Source: Chloracidobacterium sp. (GTDB lineage: Bacteria > Acidobacteriota > Blastocatellia > Pyrinomonadales > Pyrinomonadaceae). Taken from it: DNA of 64,000 nucleotides. The DNA lies in contig JADJXP010000002.1 of assembly GCA_016715795.1 (NCBI GenBank), forward strand, positions 434,001 to 498,000. The letters run 5' to 3'. How positions within the stretch are numbered: the first letter of the stretch is position 1; every line of letters begins with the position of its first letter. This document shows positions 26,216 through 34,400 of the stretch, piece by piece. The notes under the pieces were generated by a model that worked only from the letters and a program-made list of their open reading frames with translations, did not search any database and was not told the origin of the DNA. The position numbers were made by a program, and so were the translations under genes.

Positions 26216-26229
26216 TATAATTACGTGCA
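26216..26229 (+). promoter_or_regulatory. -10 box for cutA, possibly leaderless
   Basis: A perfect TATAAT at 26216-26221 ends 7 bp before the cutA ATG at 26229, so transcription would begin at or next to the start codon. No clear -35 is seen 17 bp upstream, and no Shine-Dalgarno sequence is visible. Confidence 0.4.
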
Positions 26230-26543
26230 TGATAGTAGTGATTACGACCGTTGCCACCTCCGCCGATGGCGAGATGCTGGCTGAAACGATCGTCGAGGCC
26301 CGGCTCGCGGCGTGTGTGCAGGTGCTGCCCCAGATGACGTCATTCTATATCTGGGATGGTGCCGTCCAACGCGAGCCTGAACACTTGCTGTTGATAAAGA
26401 CGACGGCCGATAGGTGGGACGCCTTGCACCGGTTGATCACCGATAACCATAGCTATTCGGTGCCCGAGATCGTTGCCGTAGATGCGGCTAACGTCTCGGG
26501 CCCATATAGGGAATGGTTGGAGGCGGCGGTAAGGCCGGATTAA
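26229..26543 (+). CDS. cutA: Divalent-cation tolerance protein CutA
   Basis: 104 residues, a typical CutA1 length. Trimeric ferredoxin-like fold protein linked to copper tolerance. Visible family landmarks are VITTVATSADGEMLAETIVEARLAACVQ, the FYIWDG segment, LLLIKTTADRWDAL and the YSVPEIVAVD near the C-terminus. It is divergent from yifB and converges on the subtilase gene, with a 4-nt overlap of the two stops. Confidence 0.93.
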   Translation: MIVVITTVATSADGEMLAETIVEARLAACVQVLPQMTSFYIWDGAVQREPEHLLLIKTTADRWDALHRLITDNHSYSVPEIVAVDAANVSGPYREWLEAAVRPD

Positions 26544-28792
26544 TCTCCCTTTTCGAAGCGCATGCGGCTGCGTGCACCCGGAGCAAGGGGCCCGCTCACA
26601 ACCAGCGCGTAGTCGGCATCCATCTCCGGCGTTTCGGGGCGAGCATCGGCAACGATCTCAGAAGCGATGATCTCGACCGTCCACGTGCCGACCATCGGCC
26701 TCTCGATAAAGACATTCTCCACCGTGTCAACGATATTTCCAGTTCCGCCCGGCGTCGAATACATGCCGCCACCGACACCAAGGCCGTTATTGCCCCAATA
26801 AATGGTGCCGTCCGGCGCCGTGACCTTCATTGTGAGATCGTTGATCCGGGCCCGAGTAGCGCCGGGGCTACCCATCGGATCGGCGTAAACCATCGTGAAC
26901 TTGAGCGGTGCACGCAACGATTCTGCAGTGACAACGACCTGGTGCGTCTTTGTCTGAAGGTTGGTCAGCGGGAACGTCTCGTTGACGATAAAGATGCTGC
27001 CACGCAGCTTATACAGATTGGCCACATTCGCACGCCCAAAGCCCTGTCTGACACGTGTAACGTCAGTTCCCGGAATGGTCATGTCCCACTGTTCGGCAGT
27101 ATTGATCATCACGGCTTTAGCCGTCGTCATATGCGGACGTGAATCGAAGACCGTCGGCCCGGCCGCTGAATTTCCAAAAATGCGATTGTGCCACATCTGA
27201 AAAAAGAGCCCGAAGTGTCCGGCCGTGATCGGCGTAGCGGCGCTTGTGCCGCCAAACGACGACGTGTAAGCCGTATCATTCGTGCTTGTTGTGGTGAAGA
27301 CGCTATCGTAAAAGTAAGCCAGCTCCGGCTTAAGGCGTCCGTCGGCAGCGGGGCCCACACTCGCGCCGCTCTGCCATCTATCGTCGGTAAACGAAGCGGT
27401 ATTGAAGTGCCGGATACCGCCGATCGAGACGACATTCTTCGCCCACGCCTGCGGTCTCGAGTTCTGGCTGCCGGCGTTGCTCTGCGAATTGAGCAGCGTG
27501 AAATCATTAAGGAAGAGGATGTCGTCCATCTCGGCCGAGATTGTCGTGTATTGGGTCGTCAGAGCACTGCCCCAGCTATTCGACTGATAGACGGCCTTGT
27601 AGGGATCTTGCAGGAGTTCCGCAGTATGCGTATAGCGGTTCGTCAACTGTGAGTAGGCTGCGATAATGCCTTGGGCCTCGGGCAGCATTCCCTTTCCTTG
27701 AGGGTTGGCGGTGCCGCGACCAAAATTAATGCCATAGGTTGCCGTGCCGTGGCTATCGACACCAACGGTTCCGTGCAGGATCGGCGGCCCACCGGCTTGA
27801 AAATCGGCATGGGTCGTGCGCAATCCTCCGTCCATCACCTCGGCTCGCACGCCCTGGCCGCGATAGCCGGCAACGCTGTCCACAATATTCGCACCGCCGA
27901 CGGCCCTGACGATGTCCATATCATGCTCAGGAGCGGACCAGCGGTCGATGAAGAGCACCTTTTCGTGATGTGCGATCTCAAGCAGTTGCTCGCCGGTGAG
28001 GGTAGCCTCCATCCTGAGCCCTTCAGGGATAATGTTATCAACCGTTCCGCCTACTTGCCTGACAAGAGACCCAATATCATTCTGTGTATCGGCCCCACGC
28101 TCGACAGCCATGATGTTGTATCGCTCAGGGCCGAGCCGTGACGGGTCAGAGGTGAGTTGGCTGACGAGAACCTCCTCGAGACGGTATGCGGGCTCGTACT
28201 TGCCCACCCAGCGAACCGACGGAAGGTTCGACACGGCCGCGAACGCCATATCATCCATCGAAACGAGATATGCGTAGTTCGGGAGGTAAATATGGACCTT
28301 TGCACCGGCCGCGGCCATCTGGCTGAGATCTGCATCAAGCGGCTGCGCGGCAAACTGAACGATGAACGCACGTTCCTTCGTCGAGCCATCACGCCGAGAA
28401 CTCAGCTCAGACGCAACCGTTGGCAGCCTCTCAAGCGGATCAAACTCCGCGTAGCGAAGCATCAGTTTGTAGTCTGCCGGTGTCATTCGCGCGAACGATT
28501 TACCATCAAGGCTGATCGCATAGAAATGTTCGCCGCCTGCGGTCCATATCACGGTGCGGGCAGTCGAATCAGGGTATGAGGTCATTCGGGCCGCACTGAT
28601 GGGAGCCGACGACCTGTAAACTTCGCCGATACCGTCCGCGGACAGAATCGACATTTCGGCATCCTGTGCGACACTGAGGCCTTTGCCGACGACGGCCGCT
28701 CCGCTTGTGTGAGTGTTGAATACCACGGCAAACGAGATCGCCAGCCCTATAACTATCGCCACCGACAGGAGGCGCAAGCAAGTCTTAATCAT
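26540..28792 (-). CDS. Secreted subtilisin-like serine protease (S8)
   Basis: 750 residues from ATG 28792, preceded by GAGGAAGGA; a longer in-frame reading lacks support. Signal peptide MIKTCLRLLSVAIVIGLAIS. A propeptide-like region (about residues 120-240, AKVHIYLPNYAYLVSMDDMAF) precedes the S8 domain. The catalytic Asp is in AEVMDGGLRTTHADF, the His in VGVDSHGTATYG and the Ser in GGTSAATPITAGH. A C-terminal beta-rich P-domain-like part follows (LKFTMVYADPMG...GTWTVEIIASE). Exported protease; substrate unknown. Confidence 0.92.
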   Translation of the reverse strand: MIKTCLRLLSVAIVIGLAISFAVVFNTHTSGAAVVGKGLSVAQDAEMSILSADGIGEVYRSSAPISAARMTSYPDSTARTVIWTAGGEHFYAISLDGKSFARMTPADYKLMLRYAEFDPLERLPTVASELSSRRDGSTKERAFIVQFAAQPLDADLSQMAAAGAKVHIYLPNYAYLVSMDDMAFAAVSNLPSVRWVGKYEPAYRLEEVLVSQLTSDPSRLGPERYNIMAVERGADTQNDIGSLVRQVGGTVDNIIPEGLRMEATLTGEQLLEIAHHEKVLFIDRWSAPEHDMDIVRAVGGANIVDSVAGYRGQGVRAEVMDGGLRTTHADFQAGGPPILHGTVGVDSHGTATYGINFGRGTANPQGKGMLPEAQGIIAAYSQLTNRYTHTAELLQDPYKAVYQSNSWGSALTTQYTTISAEMDDILFLNDFTLLNSQSNAGSQNSRPQAWAKNVVSIGGIRHFNTASFTDDRWQSGASVGPAADGRLKPELAYFYDSVFTTTSTNDTAYTSSFGGTSAATPITAGHFGLFFQMWHNRIFGNSAAGPTVFDSRPHMTTAKAVMINTAEQWDMTIPGTDVTRVRQGFGRANVANLYKLRGSIFIVNETFPLTNLQTKTHQVVVTAESLRAPLKFTMVYADPMGSPGATRARINDLTMKVTAPDGTIYWGNNGLGVGGGMYSTPGGTGNIVDTVENVFIERPMVGTWTVEIIASEIVADARPETPEMDADYALVVSGPLAPGARSRMRFEKGD

Positions 28793-28888
28793 ACATCCTT
28801 CCTCAAAACAAAAATTTGGAAACAAGCATACCCGATTCGTCCCTAAACCCAAAGCCGCTAGCGCGCAAATCCCGATCCCATTTCAAGC

Positions 28889-29692
28889 TCAGGAATCGCC
28901 GTTATCGATTCCCGCGTAACAGGTCTTGATGATGAAATCCACCGCGTCCCGTGGCGAATCGGTCAGGTGGATCAGGCTTAGGTCCTCGGCATTTATCATC
29001 TTTTCATTGAGCATCGTGGACGTAAGCCATGCCAGCAGGCCGCGCCAATATTGAGATCCGAACAGCACAACGGGGAAATTACGGATCTTGCGCGTCTGGA
29101 TCAGCGTAAGTGCCTCAAAAAGCTCGTCCATCGTCCCAAAGCCGCCCGGAAAGATAATGTACGCATTGCTGTATTTAATGAACATCGTCTTGCGGACGAA
29201 GAAATATTTGAACCTGTGTGAGCGGTTTTGGTAGCGATTCGGCATCTGTTCGAGCGGCAATTCGATATTGCACCCTATCGAAACGGCCCCGGCCTCGTGC
29301 GCACCGCGATTAGCGGCTTCCATGATGCCGGGGCCGCCGCCCGTTATGATCTCAAAGCCGGCGGCGCCCAGCAGATATGCTGTCTGGCGTGCATCTTCAT
29401 AATGCTTGTCGCCCTCGCCCGTGCGGGCAGACCCGAAGATCGAGACTCCGCGGGTGACCGTGGCAAAATCATCAAATCCGCCGATCACCTCGCCCATGAT
29501 GCGAAACACCCGCCATGAATCCGACGTTCTGTAATCGTCCTCAGGCTTTGGCGAGCGCAGCAGGACCTCGTCGTCAGTGAGTTTCCAATAGCCCTGAGCG
29601 ACCTCCAGTTCCTTTGCCTCGGCAACGGTCTCCGGCTCGCCGCCGGTCTTGCGGTTTTTTGACTTCGTCTTCTTGTCCTCGGTTACTGCCAT
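28889..29692 (-). CDS. LOG family nucleotide phosphoribohydrolase
   Basis: 267 residues from ATG 29692; the upstream extension overlaps fabI and is rejected. Family signature PGGFGTMDELFEALTLIQT and the GGGPGIMEAANRGAHEAG segment are present, matching the TIGR00730 lysine-decarboxylase-like fold. Members hydrolyse nucleoside 5'-monophosphates such as cytokinin ribotides. The first ~35 residues are a charged, Lys-rich tail (EDKKTKSKNRKTGGEP) not part of the core. It starts 2 nt after the fabI stop, so the two are one transcript. Confidence 0.9.
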   Translation of the reverse strand: MAVTEDKKTKSKNRKTGGEPETVAEAKELEVAQGYWKLTDDEVLLRSPKPEDDYRTSDSWRVFRIMGEVIGGFDDFATVTRGVSIFGSARTGEGDKHYEDARQTAYLLGAAGFEIITGGGPGIMEAANRGAHEAGAVSIGCNIELPLEQMPNRYQNRSHRFKYFFVRKTMFIKYSNAYIIFPGGFGTMDELFEALTLIQTRKIRNFPVVLFGSQYWRGLLAWLTSTMLNEKMINAEDLSLIHLTDSPRDAVDFIIKTCYAGIDNGDS

Positions 29693-29694
29693 GT

Positions 29695-30456
29695 TCAGAT
29701 TCCCATGATGTTGTAGCCGCAATCGACATAGATCGTCTCGCCCGTAATGCCGCTTGCGAGGTCGCTGACCAGGAACAACGCTGTGTTGCCTACCTCGCCG
29801 GCGGTTACGTTTCGCTTCAATGGCGATTTTTCGCCGACATAACTCAGAAGCGAGCCCATGTTCTTTACGCCGCGAGCCGACAAGGTGTTGATCGGGCCGG
29901 CGCTGATCGCGTTTACGCGGATATTGTTCTTGCCGAGGTCGGCGGCGAGGTAGCGAGTTGACGCCTCAAGCGCGGCTTTTGCTACGCCCATGACGTTGTA
30001 ATTCATCACGACCTTTTCCGCACCGTAGTATGTCATCGTCACAATCGATCCGCCGTCTGCCATCAGCGGGGCAGCAGCGAGAGCGACCTGCGTGAGCGAA
30101 AAGGCACTGATCTCGAGTGCCGTTGTAAATGCCTCGCGCGTTGTGGCGATGAATTCGCCCTCGAGCGCCTCGCGGGGAGCAAACGCTATTGAATGCACGA
30201 CAAAGTCGAGCCTACCGTATTTTGCCTTAACGGCATCAAATGCAGCATCGACGGTCGCCTGGTCACTTACATCGCACGGCACGACGAGCGAATCGTCGAG
30301 CGTGCCGGCGAGTTCCTCGACATTCTCCTTGAGCCTCTCGCCCTGATAGGTGAAAGCCATCCGAGCTCCGTGCTCAGCACACGCCGCAGCACACGCCCAA
30401 GCTATCGAACGCTTATTAGCGACACCGAGGATCATTCCGATCTTGTTTTCTAACAT
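29695..30456 (-). CDS. fabI: Enoyl-[acyl-carrier-protein] reductase (NADH)
   Basis: 253 residues, the normal length. Catalyses the last reduction of each fatty-acid elongation cycle. The short-chain dehydrogenase fold has the FabI-type nucleotide loop GVANKRSIAWACAAACAEHG, and the catalytic Tyr and Lys lie in YNVMGVAKAALEAS, with the second Tyr in the TYYGAEK segment. It is the only elongation enzyme in the window. A heptad-word hairpin lies directly upstream of the ATG. Confidence 0.95.
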   Translation of the reverse strand: MLENKIGMILGVANKRSIAWACAAACAEHGARMAFTYQGERLKENVEELAGTLDDSLVVPCDVSDQATVDAAFDAVKAKYGRLDFVVHSIAFAPREALEGEFIATTREAFTTALEISAFSLTQVALAAAPLMADGGSIVTMTYYGAEKVVMNYNVMGVAKAALEASTRYLAADLGKNNIRVNAISAGPINTLSARGVKNMGSLLSYVGEKSPLKRNVTAGEVGNTALFLVSDLASGITGETIYVDCGYNIMGI

Positions 30457-30536
30457 AGGTTTTGGGTGTTAGGTGTTAGGTTTTAGGTGTTAGCTTTTTG
30501 GTCTAACACCTAACACCTAAAACCTAGCACCTAACG
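30457..30536. repeat. Gene-free heptad-word hairpin
   Basis: Arms 30457-30493 and 30503-30536 are inverted arrays of AGGTGTT and AGGTTTT words with a 9-nt loop. It fills the whole space between the fabI start and the gene at 30540, so the fabI leader must pass through it. Confidence 0.85.
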
Positions 30537-30539
30537 CTC

Positions 30540-31298
30540 CTATTCACTAACGTAAACCTTTTGCAGCATCTCAAAATCGAGCATCCTGATGTCGATATCG
30601 ACGGGCGTGTCTGTGAACCGGCGCGTTGTCAGGACACCGCGAAGCTGTTCTTCCTCGTCGTGAGTTAGCTGCGTGACGAGGACCAGCATTAGTTTGAGCC
30701 GCAGGCGGCTCTTCATATCGGCGAGATTTTTCTTTGCCATGGCCGCTTTCTTGAGCATCGACTCGATCTTTTCCTGCCGCACGTCGGGCACGACGAGGAA
30801 CGCTACCTCGATGCAGGTGATCAGGTCCTGATCGATCAGGATACCGTCAAATGGGATCTTCCCAATGCTGACGTGCCGCATCAGCGGCAGGTTCTCCTCC
30901 TGCTGAACCTGTCGCAGGGCCAGATCCTCGGCGACGATATACGCCGACAAGAGGTCGGGCAACTGATCGCTGCCGACATTGAGCAGCCGGGCCAATTCGC
31001 GCACTTCGACATTGACGTTCTGGCGCTGCACCTCGGGCATCGCGGCGTCCCAGCGGATAAATTTGCGGTCATCCAACGCCGCGAGCCGCCGGCTGTGCGT
31101 GATCTCGATCAGTATCGCGAGAATGAGGACGAGTATCGCCGCGACGACTAGCATTGCTGCGATCCAGTTCTGGTCGCGAAAGGCAAAGACCGCACCCGCC
31201 GCCAACAGAGCGAACAGCACCACGGCCGCCGCGATGAGCGGATAGTTGGTCTTGCGCCGCTCTACGCGGCTGAGCGGGTTTTTGCCTGAGCTTGCCAT
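30540..31298 (-). CDS. Membrane-anchored protein of unknown function
   Basis: 252 residues. Two adjacent transmembrane helices, about residues 20-40 (PLIAAAVVLFALLAAGAVFAF) and 44-65. Then a cytosolic helical part and an alpha/beta part ending MLDFEMLQKVYVSE. The segment FDGILIDQDLITCIEVAF loosely resembles the core strands of PD-(D/E)xK nucleases, but no Lys follows the Glu, so this may be coincidence or a degenerate fold. It stands between fabI and a REP-type repeat. I do not recognise the family. Confidence 0.6.
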   Translation of the reverse strand: MASSGKNPLSRVERRKTNYPLIAAAVVLFALLAAGAVFAFRDQNWIAAMLVVAAILVLILAILIEITHSRRLAALDDRKFIRWDAAMPEVQRQNVNVEVRELARLLNVGSDQLPDLLSAYIVAEDLALRQVQQEENLPLMRHVSIGKIPFDGILIDQDLITCIEVAFLVVPDVRQEKIESMLKKAAMAKKNLADMKSRLRLKLMLVLVTQLTHDEEEQLRGVLTTRRFTDTPVDIDIRMLDFEMLQKVYVSE

Positions 31299-31302
31299 GA
31301 AT

Positions 31303-31425
31303 TGCCTCCGGCTTTTGCTGGAGGTAACGATCCGGAAAATTCTCCGGCCTCAGCCGAAATTGGGCTAAAGCCCGAAGTTGTATTGACAGCCACCCTCCAC
31401 CTAAGGGTGGCGGCAATTCAAAAAG
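31303..31425. repeat. Composite palindromic (REP-like) element
   Basis: Three palindromes in a row: TGCCTCCGGC..GCTGGAGGTA, a centre with CAGCCGAA and GGGCTAAAGCCCG, and GCCACCC..GGGTGGC. The centre matches that of the element at 32830-32950, so the two are relatives with different outer parts. Confidence 0.75.
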
Positions 31426-31427
31426 CG

Positions 31428-32363
31428 TTAAGCTGCCGTTGCGCGTTCGAATGGAATGTCGTCAAAGTGCGTCATCAGCTTGAAGTCCTTGAATCGCTGA
31501 TTGATCTCGGTGTAATTCAGTGCATCGACGCGCTCGGTGCCAAACTTCTCGACGTTGAATGACGCCATCACTGAGCCATAGACGCATGCCCGCCTCAGCA
31601 CATCGTCATTGATATCGTTCTGGGCGGCAAGATAGCCCATAAAGCCGCCCGCGAACGTGTCGCCCGCGCCGGTCGGATCAAAAACGCTTTCGAGCGGATA
31701 TGCCGGCGTCGTGAAATAGCCGTCTTTTGTAAACAACGTCGCGCCGTATTCGCCGCGTTTGATGACGACGGCCCTCAGGCCGTAGCCGAGGATCAACCGA
31801 GCGGCCTTATAGATGCTCGGCTCACCGGTCAACTGCCGTGCCTCCGCGTCGTTGATGATCATGCAATCGACGGCCTTGATCGTGTCTATCACCGCGTCCT
31901 TCATCGACGAGATCCAGAAGTTCATCGTGTCCATCGCGACAAATCTGGCGTCGGCGCACTGTAGGCGAACGTCCTTTTGCAGCGACGGCAGGATATTTGC
32001 GAGGAATAGCATATTGGCGTTCTTCGATCTATCGCTCAGCTTCGGCTGGAACGTCTCGAATACGTTCAATTGCGTGTCGAGCGTGTGTGCCGTGTTCATG
32101 TCGTAATCGTAACTGCCGCTCCAGAAGAACGTTCGCCCGTCCGGCACGACCTCGATATCGTCGGTATTGATCTGGTGCCGCCGAAAAACGTCCCATTCGG
32201 CCTCGCCAAAATCGCCGCCGACCACGCCCACGGCGTTCACCTCGGTAAAGAACGACGCGCTCAATCCAAAATGTGTCGCCGCACCGCCCAAAATCCGCTC
32301 GCGCTTGCCAAATGGCGTTTCCAACGCATCAAACGCGACCGATCCAACTACTGTTAATGACAT
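31428..32363 (-). CDS. PfkB family sugar/nucleoside kinase
   Basis: 311 residues. Ribokinase-like fold with the N-terminal GGAATHFGLSAS and the C-terminal signature DPTGAGDTFAGGF, whose Asp is the catalytic base. Phosphorylates a hydroxymethyl group on a sugar or nucleoside. The downstream MTA phosphorylase cluster makes a nucleoside or methylthioribose-type substrate possible, but nothing in the sequence fixes it. It is monocistronic between two repeats. Confidence 0.9.
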   Translation of the reverse strand: MSLTVVGSVAFDALETPFGKRERILGGAATHFGLSASFFTEVNAVGVVGGDFGEAEWDVFRRHQINTDDIEVVPDGRTFFWSGSYDYDMNTAHTLDTQLNVFETFQPKLSDRSKNANMLFLANILPSLQKDVRLQCADARFVAMDTMNFWISSMKDAVIDTIKAVDCMIINDAEARQLTGEPSIYKAARLILGYGLRAVVIKRGEYGATLFTKDGYFTTPAYPLESVFDPTGAGDTFAGGFMGYLAAQNDINDDVLRRACVYGSVMASFNVEKFGTERVDALNYTEINQRFKDFKLMTHFDDIPFERATAA

Positions 32364-32370
32364 AAATTTA

Positions 32371-32449
32371 AGAAGCCAGAATTCAGAAGCCAGAAATCAG
32401 AAAAAGGCTTCTCTGCTGACTTCTGAATTCTGATTTCCGACTTCTACGA
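32371..32449. repeat. Gene-free heptad-word hairpin
   Basis: The left arm 32371-32405 reads AGAAGCC, AGAATTC, AGAAGCC, AGAAATC; the right arm 32406-32449 is an inverted and slightly extended version. It sits between the PfkB start and the VOC protein stop and overlaps that stop by a few bases. Confidence 0.8.
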
Positions 32450-32824
32450 TTCTACACGCCACGGCGGATTTTTGCGATTTTCGCCGGCGTGGAAGAGGCA
32501 TATTTTGTTGCCGTTAGGGTCTTCTAGGTATGCCTGACGCCAGAGCCATGGGCGATCGGTCGGGTCTTCGTCAAATTCGAGGCCGAGCGATTTGAGGCGT
32601 TCGACTTCTGCGTCGATGTCGTTGCATTCGAAGTAGAGAACGACATTATTCAACGGCGTGTGCTCGTGAAATTCGTTTACCGACAGCGTCGCCTCGCCGT
32701 CGGGGCACTCAAGCCGCGCGTATCGCGGCAGCGAATCGACGATCCGCCGCAAACCGAGCTTCTCAAAGAACTCGACCGTCTCGACCGTCTTGTCGGAATA
32801 GATCGTGACTTGGTTGAGGTTCAT
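32444..32824 (-). CDS. VOC superfamily (glyoxalase-like) protein
   Basis: 126 residues from ATG 32824. A GTG 12 bases upstream lies inside the palindromic repeat and is unlikely to be the start. Two beta-alpha-beta-beta-beta modules are visible (NQVTIYSDKTVETVEFFEKLGL and NNVVLYFECNDIDAEVERLKSLG), with a late Glu-Asp in YLEDPNGNKICLFH. This is the layout of bleomycin-resistance or dioxygenase-like single-domain proteins. The classical metal ligands are not all evident, so the activity is open. Confidence 0.85.
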   Translation of the reverse strand: MNLNQVTIYSDKTVETVEFFEKLGLRRIVDSLPRYARLECPDGEATLSVNEFHEHTPLNNVVLYFECNDIDAEVERLKSLGLEFDEDPTDRPWLWRQAYLEDPNGNKICLFHAGENRKNPPWRVES

Positions 32825-32829
32825 ATGAA

Positions 32830-32950
32830 TTGCCACTAGCTTTAGCTAGTGGACAGGTTCAATCAAAAAAGACCCGGCTTTAGCCGAATCTTTGGGCTAA
32901 AGCCCGGAATCATTTTGGGCATCTAACCACTAGCTAAAGCTAGTGGCAAC
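32830..32950. repeat. Composite palindromic (REP-like) element
   Basis: Two outer copies of the palindrome GCCACTAGC..GCTAGTGG in inverted orientation (32830-32853 and 32927-32949) flank a centre with CCGGCTTTAGCCG and GGGCTAAAGCCCGG. It ends exactly at the stop of the next gene and begins within a few bases of the VOC start. Confidence 0.85.
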
Positions 32951-33394
32951 TCATTTTCCCTTCATCTCCGCGAGCGTTTTCTCGGCGTCGCCCTTGAACT
33001 TACTCTCCGGATACTTATCAACGATCGTTGAAAGGTACGCAACGGCGTCGGCTTTGAGCTTTTCGGGGGCATATTTTTCCTTTTCACGCTCGCTCTTGAG
33101 ATTCACCTTCTGCTTGCCCTTGCCCTCTGAGAGGTAATAGCTGCTCATGCCGGCGATGTAGAGAAACTCGTCGATCGCCGTAAACTCGGGATACGCCGCG
33201 TAAGTCTCTTCGAACCGGTCGATCACCGACTTGTACGCCTTTTTGAGCGGCGAAAAATACTGCTTCGCAACGTCGAGGTTATGCTTAGCATCCCGCTCCA
33301 TGATGACATCCAGCACCGGTGCGACATTGCGCTGGGCTGAGGCCGATGCGACGAATAGGACGAATGCGACGAATATAAAGGCTACACGCTTCAT
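32951..33394 (-). CDS. Small secreted BamD/YbgF-like helical protein
   Basis: 147 residues with a clean signal peptide (MKRVAFIFVAFVLFVASASA). The mature part is helical and TPR-like: AYKSVIDRFEETYAAYPEF, then AVAYLSTIVDKYPESKFKGDAE, the spacing seen in outer-membrane assembly lipoproteins such as BamD, but with only about two repeats and no lipobox Cys. It may be a periplasmic adaptor. It is followed by a REP element and preceded by mtnP. Confidence 0.7.
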   Translation of the reverse strand: MKRVAFIFVAFVLFVASASAQRNVAPVLDVIMERDAKHNLDVAKQYFSPLKKAYKSVIDRFEETYAAYPEFTAIDEFLYIAGMSSYYLSEGKGKQKVNLKSEREKEKYAPEKLKADAVAYLSTIVDKYPESKFKGDAEKTLAEMKGK

Positions 33395-33427
33395 AGAATG
33401 GTCAGATGATTCAATGTCGTCAATCGT

Positions 33428-34309
33428 TTACTTTGGCCGATACTTGCCGATGATCGCCTCCAGCTTCTTCGCCGTCGCTTCCGGCCAATGATCCGGGGCG
33501 GTGAAGATGGCGTTTTTGATGGCGTCGCGGTATTGGTTCGGCGTCTCTTTGGCGGCGAGGCGCGTGACGGCGTCTTTTAGGACGAGCTGGGCGTTGCGGA
33601 CGTTCTTGTTGAGATATTCGACGACCATGTCGATGGTGACGGCGTCGTGGTCGGTGTGCCAGCAGTCGTAATCGGTCACGAGCGCGAGCGTCGCATAAGC
33701 GATCTCGGCCTCGCGGGCGAGCTTGGCCTCCTGCAGATTGGTCATCCCGATGATGTCCATGCCCCATTGGCGATAGACGTTGGATTCGGCGACGGTCGAG
33801 AACGCGGGCCCTTCCATACAAAGGTAAGTTCCGCCGCGGTGCGTCTTGACGCCGACTGTATTACACGAGGCCTCGAGAATGTCGCCAAGCTCATTGCACA
33901 CCGGATGCGCAAACGTCACGTGCCCGACGATGCCTTCGCCAAAGAACGTCGATTCCCGTGCCCTCGCCCGCGTCCTGTCAAAGAACTGGTCCGGTATCAC
34001 AAAATCCGTCGGAGCGTACTGCTCCTGCAAACTGCCCACCGCCGACACCGACAGGATGTACTCGACGCCCAGCAGCTTCATCGCGTAGATGTTCGCCCGG
34101 TACGGCACCTCGGTCGGCAAAAACTTATGCCCCCGCGCATGCCTCGGCAAAAATGCGACCGTCACGCCGTCCAGCTCGCCCACAATAAACGCATCCGAAG
34201 GCTCCCCAAACGGCGTCTCGACCGCCTGCTCCCTCACATTCGCGAGCTCCGGCATCTGATACAGCCCCGAGCCGCCGATTATTCCGATGTTTACTTTTTC
34301 CATAGTCAT
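33428..34309 (-). CDS. mtnP: S-methyl-5'-thioadenosine phosphorylase
   Basis: 293 residues. Splits methylthioadenosine with phosphate into adenine and methylthioribose-1-phosphate for methionine salvage. Family features are IGIIGGSGLY at the N-terminus, FLPRHARGHKFLPTEVPYRANI, the substrate loop CMEGPAFSTVAESNVYR and the C-terminal TDYDCWHTDHDAVT. It reads as an MTAP-type enzyme rather than PNP. A start six bases downstream (MEKVN) is possible. No other methionine-salvage gene is close. Confidence 0.92.
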   Translation of the reverse strand: MTMEKVNIGIIGGSGLYQMPELANVREQAVETPFGEPSDAFIVGELDGVTVAFLPRHARGHKFLPTEVPYRANIYAMKLLGVEYILSVSAVGSLQEQYAPTDFVIPDQFFDRTRARARESTFFGEGIVGHVTFAHPVCNELGDILEASCNTVGVKTHRGGTYLCMEGPAFSTVAESNVYRQWGMDIIGMTNLQEAKLAREAEIAYATLALVTDYDCWHTDHDAVTIDMVVEYLNKNVRNAQLVLKDAVTRLAAKETPNQYRDAIKNAIFTAPDHWPEATAKKLEAIIGKYRPK

Positions 34310-34312
34310 ACA

Positions 34313-34400
34313 GGCGGAAACACGAGCAGTAGCGAGTGTGCCCCGTCGTATTTATTCAACCCTACAGGGCACACTCCCTACCGGTCGTGTTTCTGCCTGC
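34313..34400. repeat. Palindromic intergenic repeat
   Basis: Inverted ends GGCGGAAACACGA and TCGTGTTTCTGCC enclose inner palindromes around GTGTGCCC..GGGCACAC. The right part encodes the last residues (RPVGSVPCRVE) and stop of the MBL gene. Confidence 0.75.
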
